64,000 nucleotides of DNA. Source: Valencia hispanica. Its lineage: Eukaryota > Chordata > Actinopteri > Cyprinodontiformes > Valenciidae. This document shows, piece after piece, positions 33,910 to 46,159 of the stretch. The DNA lies in assembly GCA_963556495.2 (NCBI GenBank), contig OY747716.1:10325071-10389070 (forward strand), written 5' to 3'. Positions within the stretch are counted from its first letter, which is position 1. The number at the start of each line of letters is the position of its first letter. A model generated the notes under the pieces. It was not told where the DNA came from. It worked only from the letters and a program-made list of their open reading frames with translations, and ran no database searches. The position numbers and the translations under genes were made by a program.

Positions 33910-35202
33910 CAGGGGCGTTTCCTGGCCCTGGGAACATTGGGGGCTGAGCCCACACCCTCATAGAGGAATCTGGGGGGAATCTACGCAGTAAAAAAAGCTT
34001 TTTATAAAAGCTTTCTTGAGCATTGTGGCACCTTCTTTCAAGCCAAATACAGCAATATGTACTTCGAAATTTATTTATTTTCTAACTTAAATGTGACAAT
34101 GTAAAGAAGATCGCTAAAATCGCTATTAGTTTTAAGTAAGATAGCTTGATAAAATTACTCAACAGGTAACAATTATCATTTTTCTTTCCCTGAAAAGCAC
34201 AAAAGTGCGTTCTGTGTCAGGTTGCAAGGTGGACTTCTGTGTCTGCTGCTCTCTTCTCCTCCTGTCTTGTTTCTCTGTAAACCCAGTATAACATTAGATG
34301 TATTTGATCATAATAGATGTTATCAGGATGTAATCATAATAGGGAACTGACACAAATGACACTAGTGCTCGATTGTCATTTGTTGGGGGCAAATGACTCG
34401 ATTTTATAGTTTTATAGAATTTTTTACCTTTGTTTTGTTTGTTCTGCTGCTGAAAAATCTCCCCATAGCTAAAGTCCATGAAGCTGCTGTGTCTCTGAGC
34501 GGATTATGACGCAGATGTGTGAGCAAAGCTATAACTGCATGGCAGAACAAGTGACTACTGCTGCACATAATAAAATTCAAGCGAGCATGTTTCAGAGCTC
34601 TGTACAGAAAGTTCTGTTGCTGCTCAATGCAAGCTGCCAGTTACGGGCCGGGTGAAGGCTTGCAATGAGCATTCTGAAGCGATCAGGAGCTGTAGTGAGG
34701 ATCAATGGGGAGATGCAGATGGTTGCAACACCTCTTTTTTTTTAAAGATTTTTAAAACACGACTGTCAAGAACAATCTGCGAAATGTTCATATATTCTCA
34801 AAGACATACAGGATTTAAGTTACTTGTTTGTTTACCTGTTTTATGTGTTGACCCACTGCCAGCCACCACAACTGAAGAATTATTCCTCTTATTTCTGTCA
34901 AAGAAAATTTTATGTCGGGACTGCTCGAAATATTACTAGAGTTTCGATTACACACTGGATTGTCAGCCTATAAAACACAGAGGATTACCCGTTCCTGTAC
35001 AACTCCTCTTTGATCAGTCATACCATCATGCCTCTGTTCCATTCACAGAAGCCAGGAAATTACAAAACTGCTATCTTCATTTATGTCATAGGGCAGCTCA
35101 GTTAATGTAAACATATCCCTTCTGGGGTGAAACGAATTCGGGGCTTGATGAGAAATGTTCGGGGCTAGAGATTGCCCAGGCCCAGGCCAAGTGACGCCAC
35201 TG
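33910..35202. mobile_element. hAT-like element (1.29 kb)
   Basis: Left end CAGGGGCGTTTCCTGGCCCT and right end inverse CAGTGGCGTCACTTGGCCTG form imperfect TIRs. Flanks GAAGTTCT (33902-33909) and GAAGTCCT (35203-35210) match at 7 of 8, the TSD length of hAT. Internal frames (34652-34939, 95 codons) show no hAT motif, so it is non-autonomous or decayed. Confidence 0.6.
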
Positions 35203-35228
35203 GAAGTCCTCTATGGGTCCCTACTGTT

Positions 35229-36363
35229 TAATTCAATTCAGTTTATTTATATAGCGTCAATTCACAACAGATGTCATCTCAAGGCACTTAACAAGAAGTC
35301 ATTTCAATAAATTTATACAAACATTCCAATTACTTTAAAGTTGTAGTTAGTTTCCTGTAAAAGGAATCCCAGCAGATTGCATCGAGTCATTGACTTTAGG
35401 TTGTGTCCCGTTGATGCAGATTTCCAACCACAGCAATCCCTCAGCGATCCCTCATACTGAGGTAGCGACAGTTCATTTAACAGGAAGAAACCTCCAGCAG
35501 AACCAGGCTCAATACAAGCGGCCATCTGCCACGACTGTCTGGGGGTTTGAGAAGACAGAGCAGAGACAGAAAGAACAGAAGATCTGATGTAGGAGTACTT
35601 TCTATATTAAAGAAAGTAAAAGGTTGATAACATGACATGGGGGATGTTCAGCCACAGAGACCATTATCCCAGTAGACGGCCCCGTCCAACAGGGCATTGT
35701 AGATAAGCAGGATACCAGACCAGGTGTAGCTTCTATGGAGAGAAAAACACTGAGAGAAAGAAGGTAACAGTCAAAATAACAGCATACAATACAACTGAAA
35801 AGTAGTAGAAGAGACAAAGTGGTGATCAGTCTGTCCTCCTGCAGTCTAAGCCTATAGCAGCATAACTACAGAGATAGCTCAGGATGACCTTAGCCACTCT
35901 AACTATCAGCTTTATCAAAAAGGAAAGTTTTAAGCCTTGCCTTAAAAGTAAACAGAGTGTCTGCCTCACGGACTAAAGCCGGGAGCTGGTTCCACAGGAG
36001 AGGAGCCTGATAACTAAAAGATCTGCCTCCCATTCTACTTTTAGAAATCCTAGGAACTACAAGTAAACCTGCAGTCTGAGAGTGAAGTGCTCTGTTAGGA
36101 ACATATGAAACAATTAGATCTCTGATGTATGATGGAGCTGATTATTAAAGGCTTTATAGGTAAGAAGGAGGATCTTACATTCTATTCTGGATTTAACAGG
36201 GAGCCAATGAAGGGAAGCTAAAAGAGGAGAAATGTGATCTCTCTTTTTAACAATCATCAGAACTCTTGCTGCTGCATTTTGGATCAACTGAAGACTTTTA
36301 ATGGCATTTTGTGGACTTCCAGATAGAAGACTTCCAGTAGTCCAGCCTTGAGATAACAAATGC
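35229..36363 (-). mobile_element. LINE 3' end, copy 3 (L2-type), with RT C-terminus
   Basis: The tail is at the left: 'attcaattcagtttattta', then 'tatagcgtcaattcacaaca'. The reversed 3' UTR (35460-35900) precedes a minus-strand frame at 36114-36365 reading [20 protein letters not shown], then [20 protein letters not shown], then CKILLLTYKAFN, the L2/CR1-clade RT C-terminus. Severe 5' truncation. This copy links the abundant 3' UTR block to an RT family. Confidence 0.8.
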
Positions 36364-36384
36364 AACGGAAAAATGGATTTTACC

Positions 36385-36545
36385 CAACCCAGTTCTCGTT
36401 CTTTCGGTCGCTACCCAGAGCTAGTGACCATAGATGAGGGTAAAGCTGTAGCGGTAAATCGAGAGCTTCACCTTTCGGCGTAGCTCTCTCTTCACCACAA
36501 CAGGCCAACACAGCAACCACATCGCTGCAGACGCAGATTTTAAAT
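36385..36545 (-). mobile_element. RT C-terminal fragment of another LINE
   Basis: One minus frame reads VVVKRELRRKVKLSIYRYSF, then TLIYGH, a stop, then LWVATERTRTGLG. This matches the conserved post-RT segment (KLSIYRSI..PTLTYGHELWV) of a fish LINE group distinct from the L2 and Rex1 copies. Only about 150 bp remains. Confidence 0.5.
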
Positions 36546-37860
36546 AGGCATAACACAATACATATACACAATACATACAGCTCAGTACATATGAATGGCA
36601 AACACACTGTTATAGTTGGAATTCTATATTAAGCAATAATATTGAACTGTAAATTGTTCTGTCTTAGATTATTGAACTACAATCCCAACGAACCGAACCC
36701 AACAGTAGGAGGTCTAGAAGGCGTAACCCCCTGCTTTTTGGGGGCCTCCTTGTGGAGTTAGAGGGATTTCCATCTGATATGTCAATGCAGGGCGCACCCA
36801 GAAAACGTTAGCGTAATCCAATTTCTGGCCTCAGAAGACAATCAAGGTCCTTCAGGCAATGTTTGTAGGGTTGACCGTACGACAATGAAAGTCAGGTTAT
36901 TCACAGTAAAACAAGTCAGTAAAGAATAAAAGGAATCGGTTTTCATTTCTATCAACTAAAGCAAAAAACAAAACAAAAAATCCATGGGAGAGAAATGTCC
37001 CTGCCTGGCAAAGACAGGCATATGTGTCAGGAACATAAATTGCCTTGACAGACCAGGCAGGTTGCCCAGCAAGAAGGACGTTTGTTACCAAAAGACTTTT
37101 CAGTAAACCCAGCAGCAATACACAACATTAGTAACAGTACATCCTGAGTAGGAAATGATCTTAAAGGATCCGACAGATAAGGAGAAACATTCTGACATAA
37201 CGGACAGTGGTCATCTCCAGCAAACCATAATATTTTGATTTTATTCCATATAAGTGTGCTTGATATTTCAGGCATGCAGATTTGAACACATTCAGAGTTA
37301 AACCCATCTAAGCTTTCAGCTGTATGCCATCAGGCCTTGCTGCCCGTAGCTTATAATAATATGGGTTTTCATTTAGCATTTTATTTGTACCACATTTTAG
37401 TTCATATTTCTTTTCAAGGCTTTGTGATGTGATGGTGATGTGAGGATGTGATAGCTTTATTGAATGGTTATTGGAAGAGAGATATACTTGCTTTAAAAAC
37501 TCTGTGACCTTTGCTCTTTTTTATTATTACAATTCCAGTGATCGGATATGTTGATTTTCGCCATTATCGAAGCACACCAACATAATGATGAGTCAGTTCT
37601 GCCACAGTAGAAGAGTCATCAACTTAATTTGGTTAAATTTTCATGGTCATGGTTCACAGCTAGCAGTGTAAGTCAGCAGAAAGTCTAAATATCCTTGCAC
37701 ATCAAAGCATAAAAGAAAAATCTGATCTCAAATATTAGAATGAGTTCAGATGAATAAAGCGGAATGATTATGACTTCCAAATAGTTTTGAAAACATCTTT
37801 AGACAAATATATTCAGACAAATAAAGAAGCTGAGCGTTGTCAGTACATCTACACGTAGTG
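36546..37860. other. No recognised feature
   Basis: Two overlapping minus frames (36897-37275) lack motifs. No repeats assigned. Confidence 0.4.
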
Positions 37861-37865
37861 CATTC

Positions 37866-38034
37866 TTTTTTTTTGTCACTAATTTCAGGAAGTAAAACTC
37901 ATATATAGATTCATTACACATGGAGGGAAAGAGCTCAAGCCTTGATTCATTGTAATTTTGCTGGTTATTTCTTACACATTATGAAAGGCCAAAATTTAGT
38001 GTCTCAGAAAATGAAAATATTACATAACCACCAC
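37866..38034 (-). repeat. Dispersed repeat C, copy 1
   Basis: Contains 'aagtaaaactcatatataga', 'ttcattacacatgg' and 'tagtgtctcagaaaatgaaa'. A related stretch is at 42505-42640. It resembles the terminal region of a fish Tc1-type element, but no transposase codons are present. Confidence 0.45.
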
Positions 38035-38044
38035 TTTAATCAAG

Positions 38045-38133
38045 CCACACTCATGGTGACTGTGGATCAATGGGTAGAATAGTTGTCTTGCAATCGAAGG
38101 ATTGTAGTTTAATTCCAGCTTCCACCTGTCACA
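38045..38133 (+). mobile_element. tRNA-derived SINE fragment
   Basis: 'caatgggtagaatagttgtc' (A-box region) and 'tgtagtttaattccagc' (B-box region), 33 bp apart. The body is cut at 38134-38135 by the Tc1 insertion at TA. Confidence 0.6.
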
Positions 38134-38135
38134 TA

Positions 38136-38663
38136 CAGTGGCTTGCAAAAGTATTCGGCCCCCTTGAACTTTTCCACATTTTGTCACATTACAGCCACAA
38201 ACATGAATCAATTTTATTGGAATTCCACGTGAAAGACCAATACAAAGTGGTGTACACGTGAGAAGTGGAACGAAAATCATACATGATTCCAAATATTTTT
38301 TACAAATAAATAACTGAAAAGTGGGGTGTGCGTAATTATTCCGCCCCCTTTGGTCTGAGTGCAGTCAGTTGCCCATAGACATTGCCTGATGAGTGCTAAT
38401 GACTAAATAGAGTGCACCTGTGTGTAATCTAATGTCAGTACAAATACAGCTGCCCTGTGACGGCCTCAGAGGTTGTCTAAGAGAATGTTGGGAGCAACAA
38501 CACCATGAAGTCCAAAGAACACACCAGACAGGTCAGGGATAAAGTTATTGAGAAATGTAAAGCAGGCTTAGGCTACAAAAAGATTTCCCAAACCTTGATT
38601 ATTCCACGGAACACTGTTCAAGCAATCATTCAGAAATGGAAGGAGTATGGCACAACTGTAAAC
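38136..38663 (+). pseudogene. Tc1 element, 5' half only (same family as 58252)
   Basis: It begins CAGTGGCTTGCAAAAGTATT next to TA (38134-38135). It carries the TIR and the transposase start MKSKEHTRQVRDK, GLGYKKISQT, IIQKWKEYGTTVNLP, i.e. the first HTH, 92-95% alike by eye to 58607-58770. It then breaks at 'aacctaccat'. Immediately after, 'gtggtgtacacatgagaagt' (38682-38701) repeats a piece of the left TIR in direct orientation. The catalytic domain is absent. Confidence 0.85.
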
Positions 38664-38704
38664 CTACCATATGGATCATTTGTGGTGTACACATGAGAAG
38701 TGTT

Positions 38705-39720
38705 TTTTAGGGACCACTAGAAATAAAAAACAACTGCAGGTAGAAAATGATGTATTTCTTTTCAGTGCTATTCTTCTTCTCCAGCAGGTAGACAGTTTTT
38801 AAATCAGCACATTATTGTAACCTGAGTCGAGTTAATGAAGGAACATATACATAATATTTGTTTTGTTAGACCTTTTAAGATTCTCTAGACCTATTGTTCT
38901 CAAAATGCACAAGTGCTATACTGCATAAGGTGCAATGATGTTTAACATGATCTGGTGTCTGGATCATTTTTTATCTGTATGCAATGATATGGTATAGGTA
39001 AGTAAGTTGAACTGGAATATAGTTCAACTTAGGAACAAGCCTGTAATCTTTCCAAACAACAGAGTATTAAAAACATAACAGTATATTGAAGGCCTTTAAA
39101 TATGCTGTCAGTAATAAGAAAAAGCTCCCAAATCCTTTCATTAAACTATCAAACGCTTCCAGGGGAATTTAGTGGGTTTTTATCTCTGATGGTGTTTGGT
39201 GGATTGTCACCATGCATAAATTATTTAGCGAGAGGACAAAGCCCATCAACTTCACTGTTCTCCTGACTTGTCTTCTTTTGGAGGATTTGCTGTGAATTAA
39301 CGTTGCTCTAAAAGATGGATTGTAATAATTAAAGGGTGCATCGAGATTGGCTTTTTATCTAATGTCAATATTTTAATTTGTGTAATACATTTCACTTATA
39401 CTCCAAGGCCCAACACTTCAGTATAAATTTGCGGTTATTGGTAAAATTCTAATCTGTTTGGAAAGGCTGGTCTGGCTTATTGATTTGCCCAAAACGACAG
39501 AAATGTAACTTCAGGTAATTTGACAGCTGTGGGCACATCTAAGTCGAGCCCAGTCAATGGCAATCAATAAGGCCATGCCTGCTTGCAGCTGGATGGTCTG
39601 TATATCCCTGTACTTTTCCAATGCAGAACATCTCAGTTCCAAGAAAGCTGAACAATCCTGAGTAACAAAAACACCACATGTTAATCATTTAAATAAGACT
39701 CTATGTGATTTAGATGATTA
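38705..39720. other. No recognised feature
   Basis: AT-rich. No open frames of note and no repeat ends. Confidence 0.4.
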
Positions 39721-39724
39721 TCAT

Positions 39725-39850
39725 CCATCCATGGTCCATACCAACTTGTCCGTGCAAGTCGCAGGGGGAGCATATCTCCAGCGGTCATTGACCAAGTCAC
39801 CAGTCCATCACAGGACTAACAACCATGCACACGCACACACTCATACCTAA
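39725..39850 (-). repeat. Dispersed repeat D, copy 1
   Basis: 'catccatccatggtccatac', 'gcatatctccagcggtcatt', 'caccagtccatcacaggact', 'acaaccatgcacacgcacac' is the reversed form of a very common fish repeat. A plus-strand copy is at 56340-56640. Confidence 0.6.
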
Positions 39851-40302
39851 TATTAGCACACCTGCAGGTATTTTGGATCGTCAGCAGCACGAGGATAAGA
39901 GGAGCTGGAAGCCAGTTATTGTGGCGCCTGAGTGTTGACCTACGTGGTACTTTGTATTCCTCAGTGTTTCCTTCCTGTTTCTGTTACCTTTCTGTTACCT
40001 TGAGTATACCCATTCCTGTCTCCCTTCCTATAGGTCTCCTCCTACTCAGTGATCCCATTCCTGAGTGATTGTTTCCTGAATTCTCCATGGTCAAGATCTC
40101 CATTGAACTCCTCTGGTTTCCCTCCCACGACTGGCTTTTCGAATCGTCTTTGTCATCGTCCTCCTGCTTCTCATTGTTCACTGAACCTGCCCTCTTCTTC
40201 ATATTTATCTTCTGCTTCATAAGCCATCATCTCAGGCTTATTTCTTGCCACCCTTGTCATCCCTCTCCTGCGTGCCTCCGGTCCTCCCTCCATCAACAAC
40301 AG

Positions 40303-41035
40303 TAGGCAAGGCAAGGCAACTTTATTTGCATAGCACAAATAACAACAAGGCAATTCAAGGTGCTTTGGGTGATTAGGGGACAGTAAAAGAATAAAATGCA
40401 ACATTTGAGAGACTAAACATTAGAAACATTTAAAACATATGATATTCCAGCTATTATTAATCGCTTACTCAAAGGCAGCTCTAAACAGATGAGTTTTTAG
40501 CTTTGATTCCAAGGAACTCAAGTGTTTCAGCTGCTTTGCATTGGTCTAGGAGTTTGTTCCAGATAAGGGGAGCATATTAACTGACTTTATAAATTTATAA
40601 ATAAAGTCTGATTGATGGATGGATGGATGGATGGATGGATGGATGGATGGATGGATGGATGGATGGATGGATGGATGGATGGATGGATGGATGGATTGAT
40701 TGATGCTTCTCCATGCTTGGTTCTAATTCTAGGGATGATTTGTAGTCTGGAATGGTAAGACCTGAGTGGTCTGGGAGATCGGTATAGATCTTGATTTATA
40801 AACTAGTAAAAGTATTTTGAAGTCTGTTCTCTGAGGTACTGGGAGCCAGTGTAAGGACTTTAGAACTGGGGTGATGTGCTCTACTTTCCTGATTGCAGCT
40901 ATCTGATTGACGTTTTGGGCAGACCTGTAAGGAGACTGTTGCAGTAATCAGTTCGACTAAAGATAAATGCGTGCATGAGTTTTTCAAAGTTCCCTTGCAA
41001 CATTGGTTTGGATGGGTTTAAACTCACCTGACGAC
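40303..41035 (-). mobile_element. L2-type LINE fragment
   Basis: The left end has the reversed tail 'ggcaaggcaaggcaacttta', 'tttgcatagcac', the same tail type as 10980-12063. Minus-strand codons at 40899-41117 read KLMHAFIFSRTDYCNSLLTG, then LPKTSIR, a segment just downstream of the RT catalytic core. The reversed HITPVLKSLHWLP-like stretch is at 40840-40890. A LINE-tail/microsatellite block interrupts it at about 40575-40704. Confidence 0.7.
40611..40704. repeat. GATG tetranucleotide microsatellite
   Basis: About 20 GATG/GGAT units, starting directly after 'taaataaagtctgattgatg' and ending 'ttgattgatg'. The flank looks like a LINE 3' tail, suggesting the array grew from a GATT/GATG-tailed insertion. 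Confidence 0.9.
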
Positions 41036-41455
41036 ACTGTACAGTAAAATATTGTAAGACCTCTCCATTTACTTCCCTCAGAATTTCTACCAAAGCTGTA
41101 CTCACCTTCTCAGCCATCCACAGAACCTCTGGACTTCACCTCCATTATCATAATCTCCTCGGGACACCACCACCTTCATCACAACCAGGCGCCACTTATG
41201 CTCCCTGGCATCCTCCATTAATTCACCTGTAAGCTTTCTAAAACCAACATTAGTTACTCCTGTATCCATACTCCTGAACTCACCCATCCACTCACCTCTT
41301 CCAGAAAGCTTCAGTTCCCGGTTCCCCTTCGTTCTAGTTCTCCCGCTCCAGTTACAGATACATTCATTATTCATTGTTCAATAAACATTTAAAATTTTCC
41401 TGGTCTCCTGAAAGTCATCCTGGATGTGGGTCAAAAGAATACCTGAAACCATGAC

Positions 41456-42500
41456 ACACAGATGGCGCTTGTGGATTGGCTACTTTACAACTCTAGTCGA
41501 TAGCATTTTAAGTAGCATTGTGCCAAGGTATTTCAACTTGCCAAGCAGCATTTTCTTTTGAATATTTTAGCAATGCTATATAAAAATCTGTGAATGGTGT
41601 GAATTTGTATTATTAAATTGGAGTGACAGTCCACAGAAAAACCTGCAAATAGGCGGAGGTCCACTGTAAAGGTACCAGAGGTGTACAAGTGTTTTACTGG
41701 ACAGACTGAAGTTGGGCGGCATCAATCTAAAGAGGACATTTCAGCAAATTAATGCTAAACATAATTTTTCCTTTTCTTCATTCTGCCAAAATCTGTTTAA
41801 CGATTAAAAAAATATAGCATTTACCTCAAAGGATAATTCAATGATAGCCATAGACCGTTGAGCAGCTGAAATTTTGATTTCAGCAAGGATCTAAAGGAAA
41901 ACTGACTTATTTAAAGCAAGTAAGTTCCAGCGCAATCATAGAACCAGAGGCATGCCTTCTGCAGTTATCAAGCTACAGTGAACTAAAAAGATTAAAATGC
42001 TTCTGCTTTGGTTTTATAATTACTCATGTCCTATTTACACATTGTGCCCACTCACTGTGCTCAGTGCTCAACTGCAAGTGTCGAGTTGCAGGTGGGAGTT
42101 GTCATTAAACATGTGTAGCTAAATACAAACACATTAAATAGTCAAATATTACACATGCGTCCTTTACAAATACATAAATTATACATTTTAAGAATACAAG
42201 CAATAAGACACACATTACACTATACATACACACACCAATGCAAGTTTTTTCTGGGTCTGCATTTTGATGGACATGAGCTAAACATGTTCATGTATGGAGG
42301 TCTTAGGCTCTTTTCCAGATAGTTGGCTGATTTCTATTTATTTCCGATGATGTCACACAAGGAAGCAACGTGTTTGAGGAGTTGCCTCAAAACAAATCCA
42401 GAGGTAGCCTATGATTAACTGAGATGTTGTGACTTAACCTATCAGAAGCTTACAAAGCCATTACATCATCATTTAGGCTTTCCCAGATTGTTTTTAAGCA
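41456..42500. other. No recognised feature
   Basis: AT-rich with no assigned repeats or frames. Confidence 0.4.
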
Positions 42501-42504
42501 CACA

Positions 42505-42640
42505 AGTATCTCTAGAATAATTAGAATATAGTGAAAAAGTTCATTATTTTTTTGCCACTCATTTCAGAAAATGTGACTCATATTCCTTATAGATTCTTTA
42601 AACATACAGTGAAATATTTTAACCCTATATTTCTTGGTAG
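42505..42640 (+). repeat. Dispersed repeat C, copy 2
   Basis: 'aataattagaatatagtgaa', 'aaagttcattatttttttgc', 'tgtgactcatattccttata' parallel 37866-38034. Orientation and class are uncertain. Confidence 0.4.
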
Positions 42641-42769
42641 AATATATAGTGTTTCTCTAATGTAGTTTTGTCAAAAAATTTGAATACTGCATACAACTGC
42701 CTCATAACCAGAGCCAGCCCTAGGCAAAGGCGGACGACCAGGGCGCCACCTGCTGGAGGGGGCACCATT

Positions 42770-43781
42770 GTAAGGACAAAAAAGATTTCCACTGTGAGAG
42801 ACAGCATTTAGAAGAAAATTCAGGAAATCACATTGTCTGATTTTTAAAGAATTTATTTGTATTTTATTGCTGCACATAAGTATTTGAACACCTGAAGAAA
42901 TCAGTGTTAATATTTGGTACTGAAGCCTTTGCTTGCAATTAAAGAGGTCAAATGTTTCCTGTAGTTCTTGATCGGGTTTGCACACACTGCAACCGGGATT
43001 TTGGCCCACTCCTCCAGACAGATGTGTTCTAGATCAGTCAGGTTACGGGGCTGTCGCTGAGCAACACAGAGTTTCAGTCATGTGATGACTTGAGCAGGGG
43101 AACCTTCCATGCAATGCCTGATTTTAAACCATGATGCCGTAGTGTTCTACTGACAGTAACCTTTGAAACTGTGGTCCCAGCTCTCTTCATGTCATTGACC
43201 AGCTGCTCCCGTGTAGTTCTTGGCTGATTCCACACCTTTTTTTTATTATCAGTGATACCCCAGCAGGTGAGATCTTGTATGGAGCCCAAGTCCGAGGGAG
43301 ACTGACAGTCATCTTTAGCCTCTTCCATTTTTTAACAATTGCTCCAACAGTTGATCCATTTTTACCAAGCTGCTTGGTAATTGCCCTGTAGCCCTTTTCA
43401 GCCTTGTGGAGGTCTACGATTTTGTCTCTGGTGTCTTTTGACAGCTCTTTGGTCTTGCCCATGGTAGTAGTTAGAGTCTGACTGACTGTGGGGTGGACAG
43501 GTGTCTTTAACGAGCTCAGACAGGTGCTACTAATTTAGATTAATAGTGGAGTAGAGGTGGACTTTTTAAAGGCAGAGTAACAGGTCTTCAAATACTTATT
43601 TGCAGCAATAAAATACAAATAAACCCTTTAAAAATCATACAATGTGATTTCCTCAAATGACAAAAATGCTGTCTCTCACAGTGAAAATGTACCTACAACG
43701 TGAATTTCAGACCCCTCCATCATTTCAGAGTGGAAGAACTTGCAAAATCGCAAGGTGTTTAAATACTTAAGTTCCTCACTG
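42770..43781 (-). pseudogene. Tc1-like element relic (MGKTKELS lineage)
   Basis: The right end finishes CACTG next to TA (43782-43783). The minus-strand frame from 43462 reads [48 protein letters not shown], covering the first HTH of a well-known fish Tc1 lineage. A frame switch near 43265 continues [36 protein letters not shown] (the second HTH). From about 43078 leftward the catalytic core is deleted and joins sequence close to the 3' end ('aagcctttgcttgcaattaa', 'ttttggcccactcctcc'). The left TIR is partial. No DDE residues remain. Confidence 0.82.
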
Positions 43782-43789
43782 TATGTTTT

Positions 43790-44450
43790 TGACGAATAAG
43801 CAGTTTTCTGGTCAATCTGGCACTCTTTCGTTGTGCTGACTAGAATATAAAGGAAATATTAAATGCAGAAAGTGATGAGAGACAGCACCTATAATTTCCC
43901 ATTTAAATTACCTGACCCTGAACGTTTCATGCAGCACAGCACAGATCTCTATAGAGGGGGAGGGGGAGGGGCATTAATTATCGGTGAACATCTCAAAACA
44001 GGTTGCAAATAGCCTTGACAGACGTAAACAATACGACATTTTCATCATGAAAAGAACCTCCTAGCCATCGGGAGCGGCTTTCAGAAAGCGCAGAAAAGAG
44101 GAAGAGGAAAATGAAGTTCCTGTGTAGAAATACGTCAACATTTCCTAACATTAAAATTAAGAGAGGTTTGGATCAGTACTAGTTTGAGGTGAATGATGCT
44201 GTAACGATGTAGACAACTTTTAGTGCAGCTGCCGGCCTCTTTTAGAAGGCATAATACCTGCTTGGTAAATAATGTTCTATTGAACATATCACATAGTCTG
44301 TCTGCTTCAGGTGCATTTGTCCCTGTACGTTACTGAGAGTACAGTACAGTAAAACATAACTCCACTGGTGTTCTAAACAGATGTACTTACAAATACATGC
44401 AGAGGCTCTAGAAGCTCCAGCAGAAAGACCTTCACTCACACCTTCATGTG
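43790..44450. other. No recognised feature
   Basis: A G-rich patch (about 43956-43973) and a 65-codon minus frame without motif. Confidence 0.4.
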
Positions 44451-44451
44451 C

Positions 44452-45035
44452 AGATAATACTTTTTAAAAGTAGACTTACTTAAAACATACCTTTTCTGTC
44501 AGGCTTATTATGTTCTGTTGTAATTTAGTTTTTATTTGTTTTTATTCCCATCTTATTGTTGCTACAATAAGTAATCAAATAATTCAAACTTCATATTTAT
44601 TCTTATTTGTAGAGTCGTTTGTGGTGCTGCTTCTATTTCTGATTTTAATCTCTTTACTCTTGTTGTCTTGTTACACATTTTCTTATTACTAACTATATAT
44701 TTCTTTCTTGTACTGTGAACGACTGGTCACCTTTTTGGCTGTGTAAAGTCCTCTATAGATAAACAATGATTGATATATTGATTGAAATAAAAAGAAATGA
44801 TGTGCTTCCACCTCACCCACAAGCACATTGATTTCAGTCCCAGTGGAATTGCGTTTTCTCTACCTCTCGGTTGCCATGGTTACCCACAAAGTGCCACAGA
44901 TCAGCCAGCTTATGTTAATGCAAAATGTTCATTAGGTGCTTTACAAAGACCATGTATGGCAGAATGTGGGTGTGTAGGAGGCGGGATATTATCCACAATC
45001 ACCTGAGCACATTTCAAGGAAGGGTTTGATTTATT
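44452..45035 (+). mobile_element. LINE-end/Harbinger chimera, copy 2
   Basis: The order matches 5746-6262: 'gataatactttttaaaagta', 'ccttttctgtcaggctt', then the LINE tail words, then 'ctcggttgccatggttaccc' and 'ggtgtgtaggaggcgggata'. The copies are clearly diverged. No coding. Confidence 0.5.
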
Positions 45036-46155
45036 TGATTTATTCTTGCGTTAATGTTGCAGTCTCACAATGCCAGCATCTGCATTACGGTATCCATTTA
45101 ATGTTTGCTGGTACCTCTTGATGAACCGTGTACTCGCTCAAAGGCGACGAGTTCTACATTTCCATAACAAGCACGTCAATCAGCTCAACATCAACCTGTG
45201 ATGGTGAAAGCCAATGTAACAACTTTTTTTTTTCCGACTGTAAAACCGAAAGGAATCAAACAGAAGCAAAGAATATCCGTTCTTTAATTACAAAAAAGAT
45301 ATTGAAAATTCGTCGAGAGTTGTTTTTCTCAGTGGACTGTGACCTGTGATAAAAGGAGAACTCCAGTTGGAATAGATTCCATATATTAAAAGAAAACATC
45401 CGACAAAATAACATTCCGGCTGTGTCTTCGGAGGGTAAAAATTAAGAAATGAAATTACACTCGATTGTATTTGTCTTGTCTTGTGCTGCGAGCACAGCCT
45501 TGATTGGAGCATGAAAGGCATGCGATTGTAGCTGTCTGCAATGCTCTGTCTCTTAGCTTCTGCTGTATTTGTTTTGTTACGTGGGAATACATTACACATT
45601 CTCATTTCTCCGGCAACAGAATCCTTTGAATATGAGCTAGGCAGGGAGCTGTCGGACTTGATCAAATATTGCCCTCCAGTTGTTTCTTTATATAAGCCAG
45701 GATTTTATCTCTGATTCTCTACATGTTAAAAAAGAAACCCCCAGAAAGAGAATCTGTAGTGTGATTGAGATTAGAGAGTGTATCTGTAAAGCATGACTGT
45801 GTCAATTTGCCCACAGCCATAATCTGAGTAATGTATATTTAATGTCTAAAGTAATTATGCGGCTGAGGTTTATTGTTAAAGAACCAAAACAGATTAAGTC
45901 AATTTCTCTAACCGCTGGTAGTTTAAATGTCCCAAGCTGGCTTGCTTGATTCAGGCTTCATCTTAGTGCATCTAGGTGAGACCGCCAGACGAATCAGAGA
46001 AAATTGTCAGAGATTACAGTTGTTACATCACCTTCAAATGAAGCACTGAAAAATTCACAGAAATCCCTGGTTGGGTTTATTTTTACATCAAGCAGCATTG
46101 CATACTCTCTGGGATATGCTTTTCACCCCATTCTACCTGAAGCAAAATACTAAAT
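45036..46155. other. No recognised feature; 125-codon minus frame
   Basis: A minus-strand frame at 45288-45665 has no known domain. It overlaps a plus frame and lacks neighbours, so it is not called. Confidence 0.35.
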
Positions 46156-46159
46156 GTGA

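Larger units (their letters stand above)
39925..41452 (+). mobile_element. Possible LTR, split by an L2 fragment
   Basis: Two blocks of similar CT-rich composition, 39925-40302 and 41036-41452, flank a minus-strand L2 fragment. The right end carries AATAAA ('ttcaataaacatttaaaatt'), then 'gtgggtc' and 'gaaaccatgaca', like the 3' end of the solo LTR at 50335-50626. The left end and TSD could not be fixed, so this is tentative. Confidence 0.35.
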
